From Mariannaea sp. PMI_226 (lineage: Eukaryota > Ascomycota > Sordariomycetes > Hypocreales > Nectriaceae): 64,000 nt of DNA. A program made the position numbers and the translations under genes. The notes beneath the pieces are model-generated. The model saw only the letters and a list, made by a program, of their open reading frames with translations, was not told the DNA's origin and ran no database searches. The stretch covers positions 310,001 through 374,000 of the forward strand of contig JANFOG010000001.1 in the NCBI GenBank assembly GCA_024336345.1, read 5' to 3'. Below are positions 55,685-64,000 of this stretch, piece after piece. The stretch's first letter is position 1, and every line of letters starts with the position of its first letter.

Positions 55685-57895
55685 ATGACTGAACCCGCAT
55701 CTATCCACGAAGCAAGATCCGACCCATCTACCTTCGGTAACCACACTGAGCTACCTCAGAGAAAACGGTCGTTTAGGAGAAGCAGGTCTCGCTCACTCGT
55801 ATTTACCTCATCTCGTCATCCTACTCGCGCCAAGTTTCCGAGACAAAAGTCACGGAGCAAACCCACCTTAGAGAGTCCGTCTCTCGCTGACGTCCGTCCT
55901 CGTGTATCTGCTTCACAGTATCAAGATACATTCTCCACTTCTTCAAAATTCGAACCGACTACCCAACAATCATCGCCTTTGAACCAAGAGCATCGGCATC
56001 AGCAGCAGCTACTCAATGGAGTAGTTTCAGATCTATCGAACAGTTATCCTCCTGCTAGTGATGGGCACTCGGCTAATGGGTCCCCCCTTACGCCAGAGGC
56101 ATCGACATCCCAACGACGTCAATGTAATCAAGCTAGGTGTTATCATGCCTCAAATACTCCAACAACCCTTGCCGTCGACAACCTACTCGTAGAGGCCATC
56201 GCAGGAAAGGTTGCACAACAGCTACAGGTTCTATTGCCTACCAAGCTCGCGACCTCTGATCGACAAGATCATACAGACCCCGAGGAACAGCATCCAGAGT
56301 TGTTTGCAGCTCTTTCTCGAACTTCGAGCCAACAGAAAGCTCTGGGCCACTTTACACGAGAACTTGAGAGATACGTTGAGAACACAGGTGCCAAGGGCAA
56401 GTTGCCCATCTTTACTCCCACACCGACCAACTCTGGTGCGACTCTTCGGACCATATCTGCACTTCTTCCCTACCGTCCCGAGTTCAAAGCCGCGGGCCTC
56501 GCAGTGACGTCCAAGGATCAAGCAAAACGCCACATTCATCCTACCAAAGCGAGCTTGATGCGACAGGCTCGTGATCCATTTCTCGGGCAATCCAGAAAGC
56601 AGGCCTTGGTTGCCCAATTGGACGGAACCGATCATCTTCCCAGCAATAATACAGATATATCTTTCACTGCTCCTAACAAGACCAATAAATGGAGATATGC
56701 TTTGATGGATGATGCTTCTCTCTGCAAATCACAGATGCCTGCAGCAAACCGGCGGCCCAAGATTCGTTGTCTGCCGTGTGTCTCAGTTTCTGAAGATAAC
56801 CCGTCCGAGAGAGGGTGTTTCCCCATTCTACCGAAGTCATGCACACACGGCCCAGGCCACGATACTATCAGAGAGGCACAAGCCGCAGTCACTAGTCCCG
56901 CCTCAAAAGCAGACAGGGAGGCAACCCCCAAGTCCCCAACACCACAATGGGCAAACTTAGCACCTCCGAATATCGCTTACCCAGAATATACACATTCGAA
57001 TGTACAAAACAAGGGCAAAAGCCCCGCTGGTCTCCCCATGGGCCATCGGCTTGATTGGGGACGAGAAGGCCCAAGCTCATCATTCTTTGTAAATCCCTTC
57101 AAGCAGCAAACAGTGACAGGTCTTCGTCGACCGTCTATGGTGCTTCCCTAGCAAGGGTCCAAGACGACCTCGCCCCGGGATCGATGCGAATTTGATGAAA
57201 AGCGCGCTCGAAAACGACAAGTTCGCCCAACAAAACCAGGGAGTAATGTGAACAAGCTCCGAGTAGCTCGGTCTTCCAAAGAACTAGGGGGGCAGGGGGT
57301 TGGGCAACAATCTCTAAATCGCCACCAGTGTGTGCCAACCCACAAAGGGATCCATGGTTCGCACGAAATAGAGAGGTGTAACAAGCCCTTGCCGGACCTG
57401 CCTACAGCTTCGGGGATGGAGGTAGCTCCTGATGACGAATGGGTCGACGAGGTGCCGACCGATAAACCCATTGAATGCATGATGACCGAAGAGATCAATT
57501 CGCAACGTCCTAGACGGGGAAATAGACCGCAAGCTTCCCATCAAGATGTTCCAAGTTGCAATCGAAGCTGCTCCAAACCCAAGACACACCGGGTCCGGCC
57601 TCGCATACCCAAGAGAGAGTCATCGATCCGACCGAGACGTCGCTCCGCAGAGCGGCAGAATGGTAATGGTAGGATTCTGGACCGCGATGTCTTGAGAGGT
57701 CTCCATATCGCTGTGTCCGCTGCATACGATGAGCATGTAGACGCTTATATCAGCAACCAGACAGGCCTCCACATCCGATGGTTTCTCGCCAACCTGATGT
57801 CCCTAGAAGCTTTGGAGGGCCAACCGCTGGGCGGTGCGGGTGTGCAACGACTCAAGAAGAGGGGTGAAACTAGAAGCACAGCAAAAAGGATTTGA
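55685..57895 (+). CDS. Unknown fungal protein, Arg/Ser-rich N-terminus, conserved-looking C-terminus
   Basis: I do not recognise this family. Exons 55685-57088 and 57152-57895 give 715 residues. Residues 1-70 are Arg/Ser-rich (QRKRSFRRSRSRSLVF) and basic. Most of the rest is polar and probably disordered. Two stretches look structured: about 240-280 (KLPIFTPTPTNSGATLRTIS, then LLPYRPEFKAAGL) and the C-terminal about 70 residues (ILDRDVLRGLHIAVSAAYDE, then GLHIRWFLANLMSLEALE). There is no signal peptide or membrane segment; the basic patches suggest a nuclear protein. Without the proposed intron a TAG at 57149 ends the protein after 488 residues, yet the same frame continues open for 248 more codons, so the intron is favoured. 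It follows SDHAF1 in the same direction. Confidence 0.75.
57089..57151 (+). other. Intron of 63 nt (multiple of three) that ends in the only in-frame stop
   Basis: 5' GTAAATCC, 3' TTCCCTAG. The length is exactly 21 codons and the phase is 0, so removal keeps the frame and deletes TAG. Retention gives the 488-residue form. The branch site is weak (CAGTGACAG). Confidence 0.75.
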
Positions 57896-58467
57896 GGGAC
57901 TATGCAAAAGGAGGAGAATAAGAATAAGAAGATGCCTACCCGACAGGTATCTTAATTCATGGATACGTACTAGCGGTGGTGGCCGCGGTAGAATTTCACA
58001 CACGTCTCACATTGGGGCTGGTTTTGTATCAGTTCCTCGACGTGTACCAGGATTCTTTCCTTTCATCCATAGAAGACGTCTTATTGAAAGAGAGAAAAGA
58101 AATGGGTTTAGACAAGAAAGAATGTATTAATACACGCATTTGGAACTTTCTCAAGCCAAGGATATTTTCTATCCCATTTTTAGAGTCAGACTGCTGCAAA
58201 CGGGGAGATATAGACTAGGTTAATCAATGCCTACAGCACCCGTAGGTAAGGTTACTTGCTTACCTGTCAACCTGTGTACGTTTACGCGTCCATTCCAGCA
58301 TCTGCCTTGGCAGGGTACTGTAAATGACCACTCCCCGCCAAAGCACACCTCTTTCCCCCTCATAACTATTTCAACTCCTTCATCTGACTGTCAATCGCCC
58401 ATGAATAAGCCTGGTGCTAAGTCCTGATTAAAAGAAATAAAGAAAGAAAGAGTCTTGTACCTTTGCG
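57896..58467. other. Intergenic, 572 bp
   Basis: 3' flank of the unknown gene and promoter of the PSI-domain gene. An open frame at 57976-58218 shows no recognisable domain. No other feature seen. Confidence 0.55.
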
Positions 58468-59146
58468 ATGGATGCATCGAGATTATCCATAAGCGAAATC
58501 CAAGCTTCTCGGGCCAATTTTACCATCGCCAACGAGAAAGAAGATCTTCTCCAAAAGTGCTGGTCACGTCAGACTTGCGGGGCATGTCTTGACGTTGCGC
58601 GATGCAGCTGGTGTCCATTTGTGAGAATCCCCTCCTCCCTCGGGTCACCTTTCGTCTCTCCCCCCTCCGCTCCCTTGATCTTTTACCAGCTTCGCCATCG
58701 AATTTTTGCCTCTTGTTTTGTATTCCGCTTGTTCACTTGTCACCACAATGCTTATGATGTAAATGGGAACCTCGTGTGCTTAGACCTGGAGTTGCGTCCC
58801 TAACACGCACGCTGTGCCCGCTCTGGCGCCTGCGTACGACGAGAATATTTGTCCGCACTGGGCTGAGAGGTGGGAGATCCGTACAAGGCCTCTGGGATGC
58901 CAAGTGTCGACGATTACCAGCTTGACAGCCATCGTGTCGATTTTGTCTACTCTTGCGTTTGTCGGAATTGTCATCGGTATCTTATTAGCGATCTGGCGCC
59001 TACGCAGGTACAACAAGGATCATCCGGGTTGGTTCCGCCTCTTCAGGCAACGCGCATGGAGCAGTCTACGTCGCAAGGATGCAGAACGAGAGCCGCTGCT
59101 ACGAAGGGACCGAATTGGCGAACCAAGGGGTGAACAAGGACCTTAG
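58468..59146 (+). CDS. Small single-pass membrane protein with PSI-like Cys domain
   Basis: Exons 58468-58620 and 58784-59146 give 171 residues. Residues 31-75 form a PSI (plexin-like) Cys pattern: CWSRQTCGACLDVARCSWCP, then SCVPN, and a later ENICP Cys. It is followed by RWEIRTRPLGCQVSTIT, then one transmembrane helix at about 97-123 (IVSILSTLAFVGIVIGILLA), a basic stop-transfer RLRR, and a short Arg-rich cytoplasmic tail. This order is typical of an uncharacterised family of small fungal membrane proteins. No N-terminal signal peptide is visible, so either the helix itself acts as a reverse signal anchor or an upstream exon is missing. The function is unknown. It is convergent with the molybdopterin synthase gene, 124 bp between stops. 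Confidence 0.8.
58621..58783 (+). other. Intron in the PSI-domain gene
   Basis: 163 nt, GTGAGA to GCTTAG, phase 0. It joins CSWCPF to TWSCVPN, completing the Cys spacing of the PSI domain. Confidence 0.78.
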
Positions 59147-59270
59147 CATGGAAACAAGCTTGATACAGTATACGATACTCTGCAAGAAAGGAAGATCAAA
59201 GGATTAGGCTGGGACGGGGACAAGGCGCATTGGCAATCACTTCATACATTCCGACATGGTCAATACCTCC

Positions 59271-59558
59271 CTAGCCAGAGCTCACGGGGGGGATGATAGC
59301 CACCTCATCCGCTTCTCTAAGGATGGTGTCGTTGGAACCTTCCTCGCCTTCCACATCTACATAATCAAGATTGACGGTGACGAGGCAGGAGTCGAGAATC
59401 CTCTCCTTAATTCCAGGATACCTCGACTCCAGCTCGACAAAGAGGTTCTTCAGAGGCAGGTTCGCAGGGATGGCTTCGTAGTCTTTACCAGTGAAGGAGC
59501 TAGCACTAGCAAAGTACAGAACGTTCAAATGGCCAGGCGGCGGTTTCGGAGCAGACAT
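59271..59558 (-). CDS. cnxG: Molybdopterin synthase sulfur carrier (small) subunit, MOCS2A/CnxG/MoaD type
   Basis: This small beta-grasp protein carries a C-terminal thiocarboxylate that gives sulfur to precursor Z in molybdenum cofactor synthesis, together with the large subunit. It is one exon, 95 residues from Met at 59558 (MSAPKPPPGHLNVLYFASAS); an in-frame Met at 59615 would add 19 residues. LYFASASSFTG and ADEVAIIPPVSSG are the family's first strand and C-terminal tail. The protein ends Ser-Ser-Gly, not the Gly-Gly usual in MoaD and human MOCS2A; the last Gly needed for the thiocarboxylate is present. The final codons contain GTGAGC, which resembles a splice donor, so another 3' exon cannot be excluded. 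The large subunit is not in the window. Confidence 0.88.
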   Translation of the reverse strand: MSAPKPPPGHLNVLYFASASSFTGKDYEAIPANLPLKNLFVELESRYPGIKERILDSCLVTVNLDYVDVEGEEGSNDTILREADEVAIIPPVSSG

Positions 59559-60336
59559 TGAAATGAATGGCTTTTTTTCTCTGTTTATTCTTTGACTTGT
59601 TAGTCGCTTGCTCAAGACATGTATGATTCGAGATCAAAAGGATAGTGTAGGGGTTTGGGTCAGAGATCTTGGTGATAAAAGGTACATCAATGTGTATTCA
59701 GGTAATACATGCTATTTTTGAAACATCATTCCAAACAAGAGGTGTTTTTGAAGAGAAAAATGAAGGAAAAGAGACGACTTACCAATGGGGTTTGCTGGAG
59801 CTTCATGAAGGAAGCCTGCGTGGGAAAGAAAGAAGAGAAGAGAGGAGAAAGGAAATGATTTTTGTTGCTGCCCCGCCCAATTTGAAGCTGCTCGTGAACA
59901 CGTGACTGGAAATTGTAAGTGCTATACCTGGAGGTGGGTTCTGTGTCATAGGAGGCATCACTAAAAACATAAAATCGGGAGAAAAGAAAATTGGGAAACA
60001 AGAAAGTGAGGGACAAGGCAGCAGACTCTTGAGTCGTAATCGTGAAAACCTGTATCCATTTTGGCCGAGTCGATATATCAAAAGACCCTGGTGAGAACTT
60101 GAAGGTGCAAAAAGAAATTCACTTTTTTCGTGGTCGGATTCCATGCTGCAGAAGAATTGTTCTGGATTCTCAATGCCAGATCCGTGACTCCTCTAACAAA
60201 TGAAACTGGGTTGCGGGCGACGCAAGCCCCAGGCAATATCGTCCAAATACAAGGCGCGCCCACCTTAGCATGCATAGACCATCCTGTTCGTCCATCGTTC
60301 CAAGTCCCTTTACTCCTTCGAATACAGCGGCAACGC
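59559..60336. other. Intergenic between RPS28 3' end and molybdopterin synthase 5' end
   Basis: 778 bp. On the minus strand it is pyrimidine-rich toward the molybdopterin gene (for example around 59990-60020), as expected for its leader. Open frames at 59803-60144 and 60078-60395 on the minus strand show no recognisable domain. Confidence 0.55.
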
Positions 60337-60746
60337 TTATCGGAGGCGGCGGGCCTCACGCTCAGACTCGAGAAGGCAGAGAATGTCGTCCTCACGAACT
60401 AGAACCCCTATGTTAGTATAACCACGTACTAGACGTTTTGCTGTGCCTGGATATGGAATCGGGAAAGGTGGGCAAAAAAATGTTGTATCGGTCAGTCGTA
60501 CCTGGGCCCTTGACGTTTCGGATAATGGATCGGCTCTGGTCGTCCATGAACTCGACGCGCACCTGGGTGACACCACCACGAGAGCCTACTCAATTGTTAG
60601 GTCGACATGTTTTATTTTTTATTTTCCCTCTTCGTTTGAGGGAGGTGATATTGTGTTTCGAAATATCATCATCGTGGGGACGCACCGGTTCGGCCGAGCA
60701 CTCGGGTAACCTTGACGAGCTTGACGGGGGTCTTGGAGGAATCCAT
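60337..60746 (-). CDS. RPS28: 40S ribosomal protein S28 (eS28)
   Basis: This is a small-subunit ribosomal protein near the mRNA exit. Minus-strand exons 60746-60686, 60585-60502 and 60398-60337 give 68 residues, the standard eS28 length. The sequence reads [20 protein letters not shown], then [20 protein letters not shown], then [20 protein letters not shown], then EREARRLR; this is an almost canonical eS28 throughout. Both introns (100 and 103 nt) sit at conserved-looking positions. The minus strand just before the ATG reads TTTTCCAG then GCCGCAAAA, suggesting a further intron in the leader. The short exons hide it from simple open-frame searches. Confidence 0.97.
60399..60501 (-). other. 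RPS28 coding intron 2
   Basis: 103 nt, GTACGA to TTCTAG, with a TACTAACATAG-type branch region. It joins NVKGP to VREDDIL. Confidence 0.93.
60586..60685 (-). other. RPS28 coding intron 1
   Basis: 100 nt, GTGCGT to GAGTAG, with a CCTAACAATT branch-type sequence. It joins RVLGRT to GSRGGVT. Confidence 0.93.
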
Positions 60747-61229
60747 TTTTGCGGCCTGGAAAATATGAAGTGTGAGTTTTTCGTCGGAAGGACAAGAAGA
60801 TCAGGATGGGGAGGGTATCGCCGTACTGTTGAGAAAGTTGTGGACTGTCGGGTCGGTGGTCGCGGTCGTGAGCTGGAGATTGCGGCTTGATTGGGACGAA
60901 CTTTTTTTGGTGAGATTGTCAGGGTTTTCGTGCGCCGAAGCCCTTACCCCACTAACTGCAACCGAACTGCAAAGTGGTTGGTGCACTGAATATGGCATAA
61001 CATTGTTCCGGGACCCGCTACCTACCTGATCTCAGCCACTGTGGCGCTAACAGGTCCATTTGGACATGTTTGAGAAGCTATCAATTGAGTTGGATGTCAA
61101 TGGCAATACTTGCCCGAACTAGGTGCCGCCAAACTTGGGGTTTTAAAATCGTGATAAATTTGTGAGGTTCATTGGAATATCATGTTAAGTTGCGTGGAAA
61201 TTATTCAAATAGGGTATCTGTGCAATGCT
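60747..61229 (-). promoter_or_regulatory. RPS28 promoter region and dynamitin 3' flank
   Basis: 483 bp between two genes on the same strand. Apart from the likely leader intron near the ATG I can assign no specific site. Confidence 0.55.
60756..60826 (-). other. Possible 5'-leader intron of RPS28
   Basis: The acceptor TTTTCCAG lies 9 nt before the ATG. A candidate donor GTACGG at 60826 gives a 71-nt intron. Leader introns close to the ATG are common in fungal ribosomal protein genes. The donor choice is uncertain. Confidence 0.5.
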
Positions 61230-62619
61230 TCATGACAATTTCGTAAGCCTCTCTTCTAGTTCCTTCACCCAACCCTCCATCACTGTCTTGTTACTCTCGA
61301 CCGCGGCACTGCTCTCCCTCATCGCCGCCTCAATCTTCTCGAGACCGTCATTCCACTGCTTCAGCTCGGAGGTCATATCCAGCTGCTGCGATTCAATTCT
61401 GTCCAAAGTTTCGCTCGCAGTGGCAGCATCTGCATGGATTGCTTTCAATGATCGCAGGCGATCCAACAGAGGTGGCAGAACCGGTGTGAGGCTCTCAATT
61501 GTAGGGAGAATGCCGTAGAGCGCATTAATCTTGGCATCTTGTTCAGAATCTTCTGGCTGAGGAGAAGAAGCATGTCGCCCAAGCTCCTCTCTCACAGCTT
61601 TCGCCTTCTCCCGAGCGTCATTCAGTTTATCCTGCTCAGACGCAAGAGTCCTCACTCGTCGGCTGATGGCATCTAAATTGGCTGTTGATGCCTGCGCCAA
61701 AGTCGAAATTTGCTTGTTCATGGCGTCAAGAGTGGGAAGAATTGCTCGAGGGAGCCCGTTGGCGTCGGCCTCTGGCATTAACGATGAGCTGATGCCCAAT
61801 CCCTTCTCTAACATCAGAAGTCGACGGTCAAAGTCCGCTGCTTTTGCAAGAGCATGACTTTGCTCATAGGTGGGCGCATACGTGACTGTATAGGTGGCGC
61901 TTTCTCCATCTGGGATCTCAGACTCCTCCTCGTCGTCATCGTCCTGACTAGCCAACATTCGTTGCTTCGGAACATATGCTGCAGTTCGCGTGTTCGCGGG
62001 CTTGGAGATTTCGTCCAATACCTGGCTCAGAGCAACTAGCCTCTCGTCATTGGTAGACTCGTCACCCTGCTGTCCAGAGGTTGCCGCCTTTCGCCTTGCG
62101 TATTCTTCCTTAGCCTCGGCAACCTCCCGCTGGAGGCGGGCAATTCGTCTCTCAAGGCTCTCGTCATCGTCGTCATCGGATAGATCCCCTAGCTCCTGAG
62201 TCCCGTCCTGCAGGATGCGGTGTCGGCGGCTGGATACCTTGTATGATTTACGCTTCCCGTCTACTCGGTCTGAGAAATCAACCCCACTCGTATCAACGTT
62301 TGCTGGCAGGAAGCGGGAGCGAGCTTCGTTTATCCGGAGACGCGATCTCGAAATTCCAGCGGAGTCGTCTTCGATGTCATAGAACTCATCATCCGATTGG
62401 GTACGCGCTGCTGTGGTCTAGAGCTTCTGTGAGAATACTTTCGAGTCCAAGAGAAATATAGAGGCTCACTGGAACGGTCGAATTATCGTCTGTGAGGTCG
62501 GGGGTTTCGTAGATATCTGGAGCAGAATCCTATGCGATGGTCAGTGGCAGCAAACACTATGTTCTTAGCATTGGACTCACCAGGTCCGGCAGACCTGCAT
62601 ATTTCCGGTTAAGGGCCAT
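61230..62619 (-). CDS. Dynactin subunit 2 (p50 dynamitin)
   Basis: This is a structural subunit of dynactin, the dynein cofactor; it forms the shoulder that joins the p150Glued arm to the Arp1 filament. Minus-strand exons 62619-62581, 62529-62470 and 62417-61230 give 428 residues. The protein starts MALNRKYAGLPDLDSAPDIY then ETPDL, the conserved dynamitin N-terminus that binds dynactin. An acidic DEFYDIEDDSAG stretch and a basic region follow, then coiled coils at about 140-175 (DESLERRIARLQREVAEAKE), at about 270-300 and 330-420 (the last ends VKELEERLTKLS). FDRRLLMLEKGLG is another family hallmark. Very short first and second exons (13 and 20 codons) are typical of the gene in fungi. Nothing is missing. 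Confidence 0.94.
62418..62469 (-). other. Dynamitin intron 2
   Basis: 52 nt, GTGAGC to CTCTAG, phase 0. It joins DDNSTVP to TTAARTQ. Confidence 0.9.
62530..62580 (-). other. Dynamitin intron 1
   Basis: 51 nt, GTGAGT to GCATAG, with a CACTGACC branch-type sequence, phase 0. It joins YAGLPDL to DSAPDIY. Confidence 0.93.
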
Positions 62620-63281
62620 TGTATCCTATTGATGAAGTGTCGATCTTGCGCAATGTTCAAGCCGTAGGCAAAGGCCCAGTCCAAAACGAAAGAAACACTG
62701 AGCCGAACGTCCAAAGACTTCCAATGTTGTCTTGAACAAGGGGCTAGTTTGGATAGGTGGATGAACAAGCTTCCAGGGGCAGTTTCAGTGGCTACTCGCG
62801 CTAAGAAGACAGACCACAAGCCTCAGCGTCGGCTGCGTCTAGCCCTCCAGTGATGTCGTGGGGGAGCTCGCCTGCTCCACCCCGCTGCAAGAGCACCTCG
62901 CTTTGGCTGATCCAAGCTCGCGTTGACGCGTCCGAACATTTAACTGTCACATTCCGCCACACACAAAAGGGCCGTCAGCTATCTTAATGCCGGACCGGGG
63001 CTTGTCCGATTACCTCATCTGCCTTTCCGGTGTAACTTACTTTCGCTGTTGAACTCATCTTGACGAGCTTTGATTTCCAGGATTTGGCCTGGCGGGGGGC
63101 AACCTGGCCGCACCTTTGACGTTGATCAAGGTGTACCTAGCAAATGCGTTCGCTCAGCTCAGAATCTCGCAAATAAGGTATCTTACTTGAAGGACGCACA
63201 CCGCCCTGTCAATCAACCTTTGGGTATCGGTGATTTTCCCTCTGTCACCACGCAGCGGCAAACTGCAGACAAAGCTGAACT
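62620..63281. promoter_or_regulatory. Divergent promoter region of dynamitin and the terminal gene
   Basis: 662 bp between two divergent starts. An open frame at 63070-63294 has no recognisable domain. No other feature seen. Confidence 0.55.
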
Positions 63282-64000
63282 ATGGTGGGAATGAGTTACA
63301 GGCAGAAGCCTCTGCCTCTATTGAGCAAAGTGAACGGCAAGGACAGGTTTGCCCTCCAAAAGAAAGTCCCAGACGAAGCTCCTCCAATAAGCAGCAGTGA
63401 TGGAGAAAGCGATACTTCGCCGAAATCCAAAGGTTCCCTATCAGCCCGTAAAGATGCCCTCAAATGGCAAGCTGAGGCCTCTGACTCCGATTCGGACAGA
63501 GGCTCCCGAGGGGAAATTATCAAAACAACATTCAGTGCTACAACAGCCAAGAGCCCCCGTGAAAGGCTATCCAGAAAAGCTACTGCCAGCACTGTGCTTT
63601 TGAAAGCTGATGAGAGTCGGGAGAAATCGCCTCCTGCCACGAAACGGCGTCGGCTTGACAACTTAGGCACATCTTCAAAGACAGTCGCCAAGTCCGATTA
63701 TGTCTCTAGCTCAGCCGAGTACCTGAAGGATGACCAAGGGTTTACAAAGCGAAATGTGGTCAAGCAAAAGTATGGGCAGAAATACTCTAGCTCACAAGAA
63801 TCGCAGACAAGGATAGGTTAGAACTCGCGAACTCTGGTATTAATCCATCATCTGACCAGGTCACAGTCAAAGTCAAGTCTGAAACACAGAAGCAAAGATC
63901 AAGGCTCAAGGCAGCTCCAAATGTAGATGATCTCAATAGCCCGAAAAAGTCAGGGAGAGCCAACATTCAGAGACCCTCGGAGGACACCTTATCGTCGCCA
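63282..64000 (+). CDS. Unidentified basic, Ser-rich protein, N-terminal part (runs off the window)
   Basis: Exons 63282-63816 and 63867-64000 (continuing) give the first 223 residues. The visible part is Lys/Ser/Asp-rich and disordered, with nuclear-localisation-like clusters (ATKRRRLDN) and acidic Ser stretches (SSSDGESDTSP, EASDSDSDRG), and a KQKYGQKYSSSQES stretch that faintly resembles the N-terminal KVTYGK-type motif of fungal WAPL/Rad61 proteins; this is a weak guess. The intron is inferred because the frame closes at TAG (63819) while another frame then stays open to the end; donor GTTAGA and acceptor GTCACAG (50 nt) restore the frame. Met285-equivalent ATG at 63291 is an alternative start three codons later. 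Confidence 0.55.
63817..63866 (+). other. Proposed intron in the terminal gene with GTTAGA donor
   Basis: 50 nt, GTTAGA to GTCACAG, with a CATCTGACC branch-type sequence. It joins SQTRI to VKVKSET. The donor matches the atypical one in the CYT-4 homologue. Confidence 0.55.

Noticed and set aside
57152..57895. Separate gene starting at an ATG near 57248
   Set aside because: That codon is not required: the frame is the same as the upstream one and is open all the way back to 57152, so one spliced gene is simpler.

Overview
The window is nuclear DNA of a filamentous ascomycete (Pezizomycotina), most likely a Sordariomycete and possibly Hypocreales. The evidence is: short GT-AG introns of about 50-100 nt with CTAAC/CTGAC-type branch sites, pyrimidine-rich leaders before start codons, no operons, and proteins of typically fungal families (GH17 cell-wall glucanase, CYT-4-type mitochondrial RNase, Reg1/Hex2, fungal Sec10). 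The class and order are inferred from family resemblance, not measured.

Layout. 1-708 is the 3' end of threonyl-tRNA synthetase (+). 709-9236 has no recognisable gene and is full of microsatellites and homopolymers. 9237-11603 encodes a WD40 protein with an acidic N-terminus (+). 13383-14731 encodes a secreted GH17 glucanase (-). 17200-20452 encodes a CYT-4/DSS1-like RNB exoribonuclease (+). 23987-25781 encodes a Reg1/Hex2-type PP1 regulator (-). 25782-40056 is a 14.3-kb block where I find no gene. From 40 kb on, density rises sharply: TRM5 (-), an AlkB-type dioxygenase (+), NUS1 (-), SEC10 (+), DUS4 (-), an RBR ubiquitin ligase (-), the LYR protein SDHAF1/SDH6 (+), a lineage-type unknown protein (+), a PSI-domain single-pass membrane protein (+), the molybdopterin synthase small subunit (-), ribosomal protein eS28 (-), dynamitin (-) and the start of an unidentified basic nuclear-type protein (+) that runs off the end.

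Genes are single transcription units with housekeeping roles: translation and tRNA modification (THS1, TRM5, DUS4, RPS28), secretion and trafficking (SEC10, NUS1, dynamitin), mitochondrial RNA turnover and complex II assembly (CYT-4, SDHAF1), molybdenum cofactor synthesis, glucose signalling (REG1), wall remodelling (GH17) and alkylation repair or RNA demethylation (AlkB). Several neighbours are convergent with only 77-124 bp between stop codons. TRM5 and the AlkB gene are divergent from a 468-bp shared promoter. Exon-intron structures were worked out by hand from splice sites and reading frame; every join I give keeps an open frame of whole codons.

I see no transposase, reverse transcriptase, secondary-metabolite cluster, tRNA or rRNA gene, or CRISPR-like array. 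No clearly new system is evident. The best leads are an unknown gene whose only in-frame TAG is the end of a 63-nt intron, a changed RNB metal-ligand position in the CYT-4 homologue, a TRM5/AlkB divergent pair with a PIP-box-like motif in AlkB, a MoaD-type protein ending in Ser-Ser-Gly, two very large gene-free upstream regions, and a 9-mer (TACGAAGTA) that recurs only between genes.
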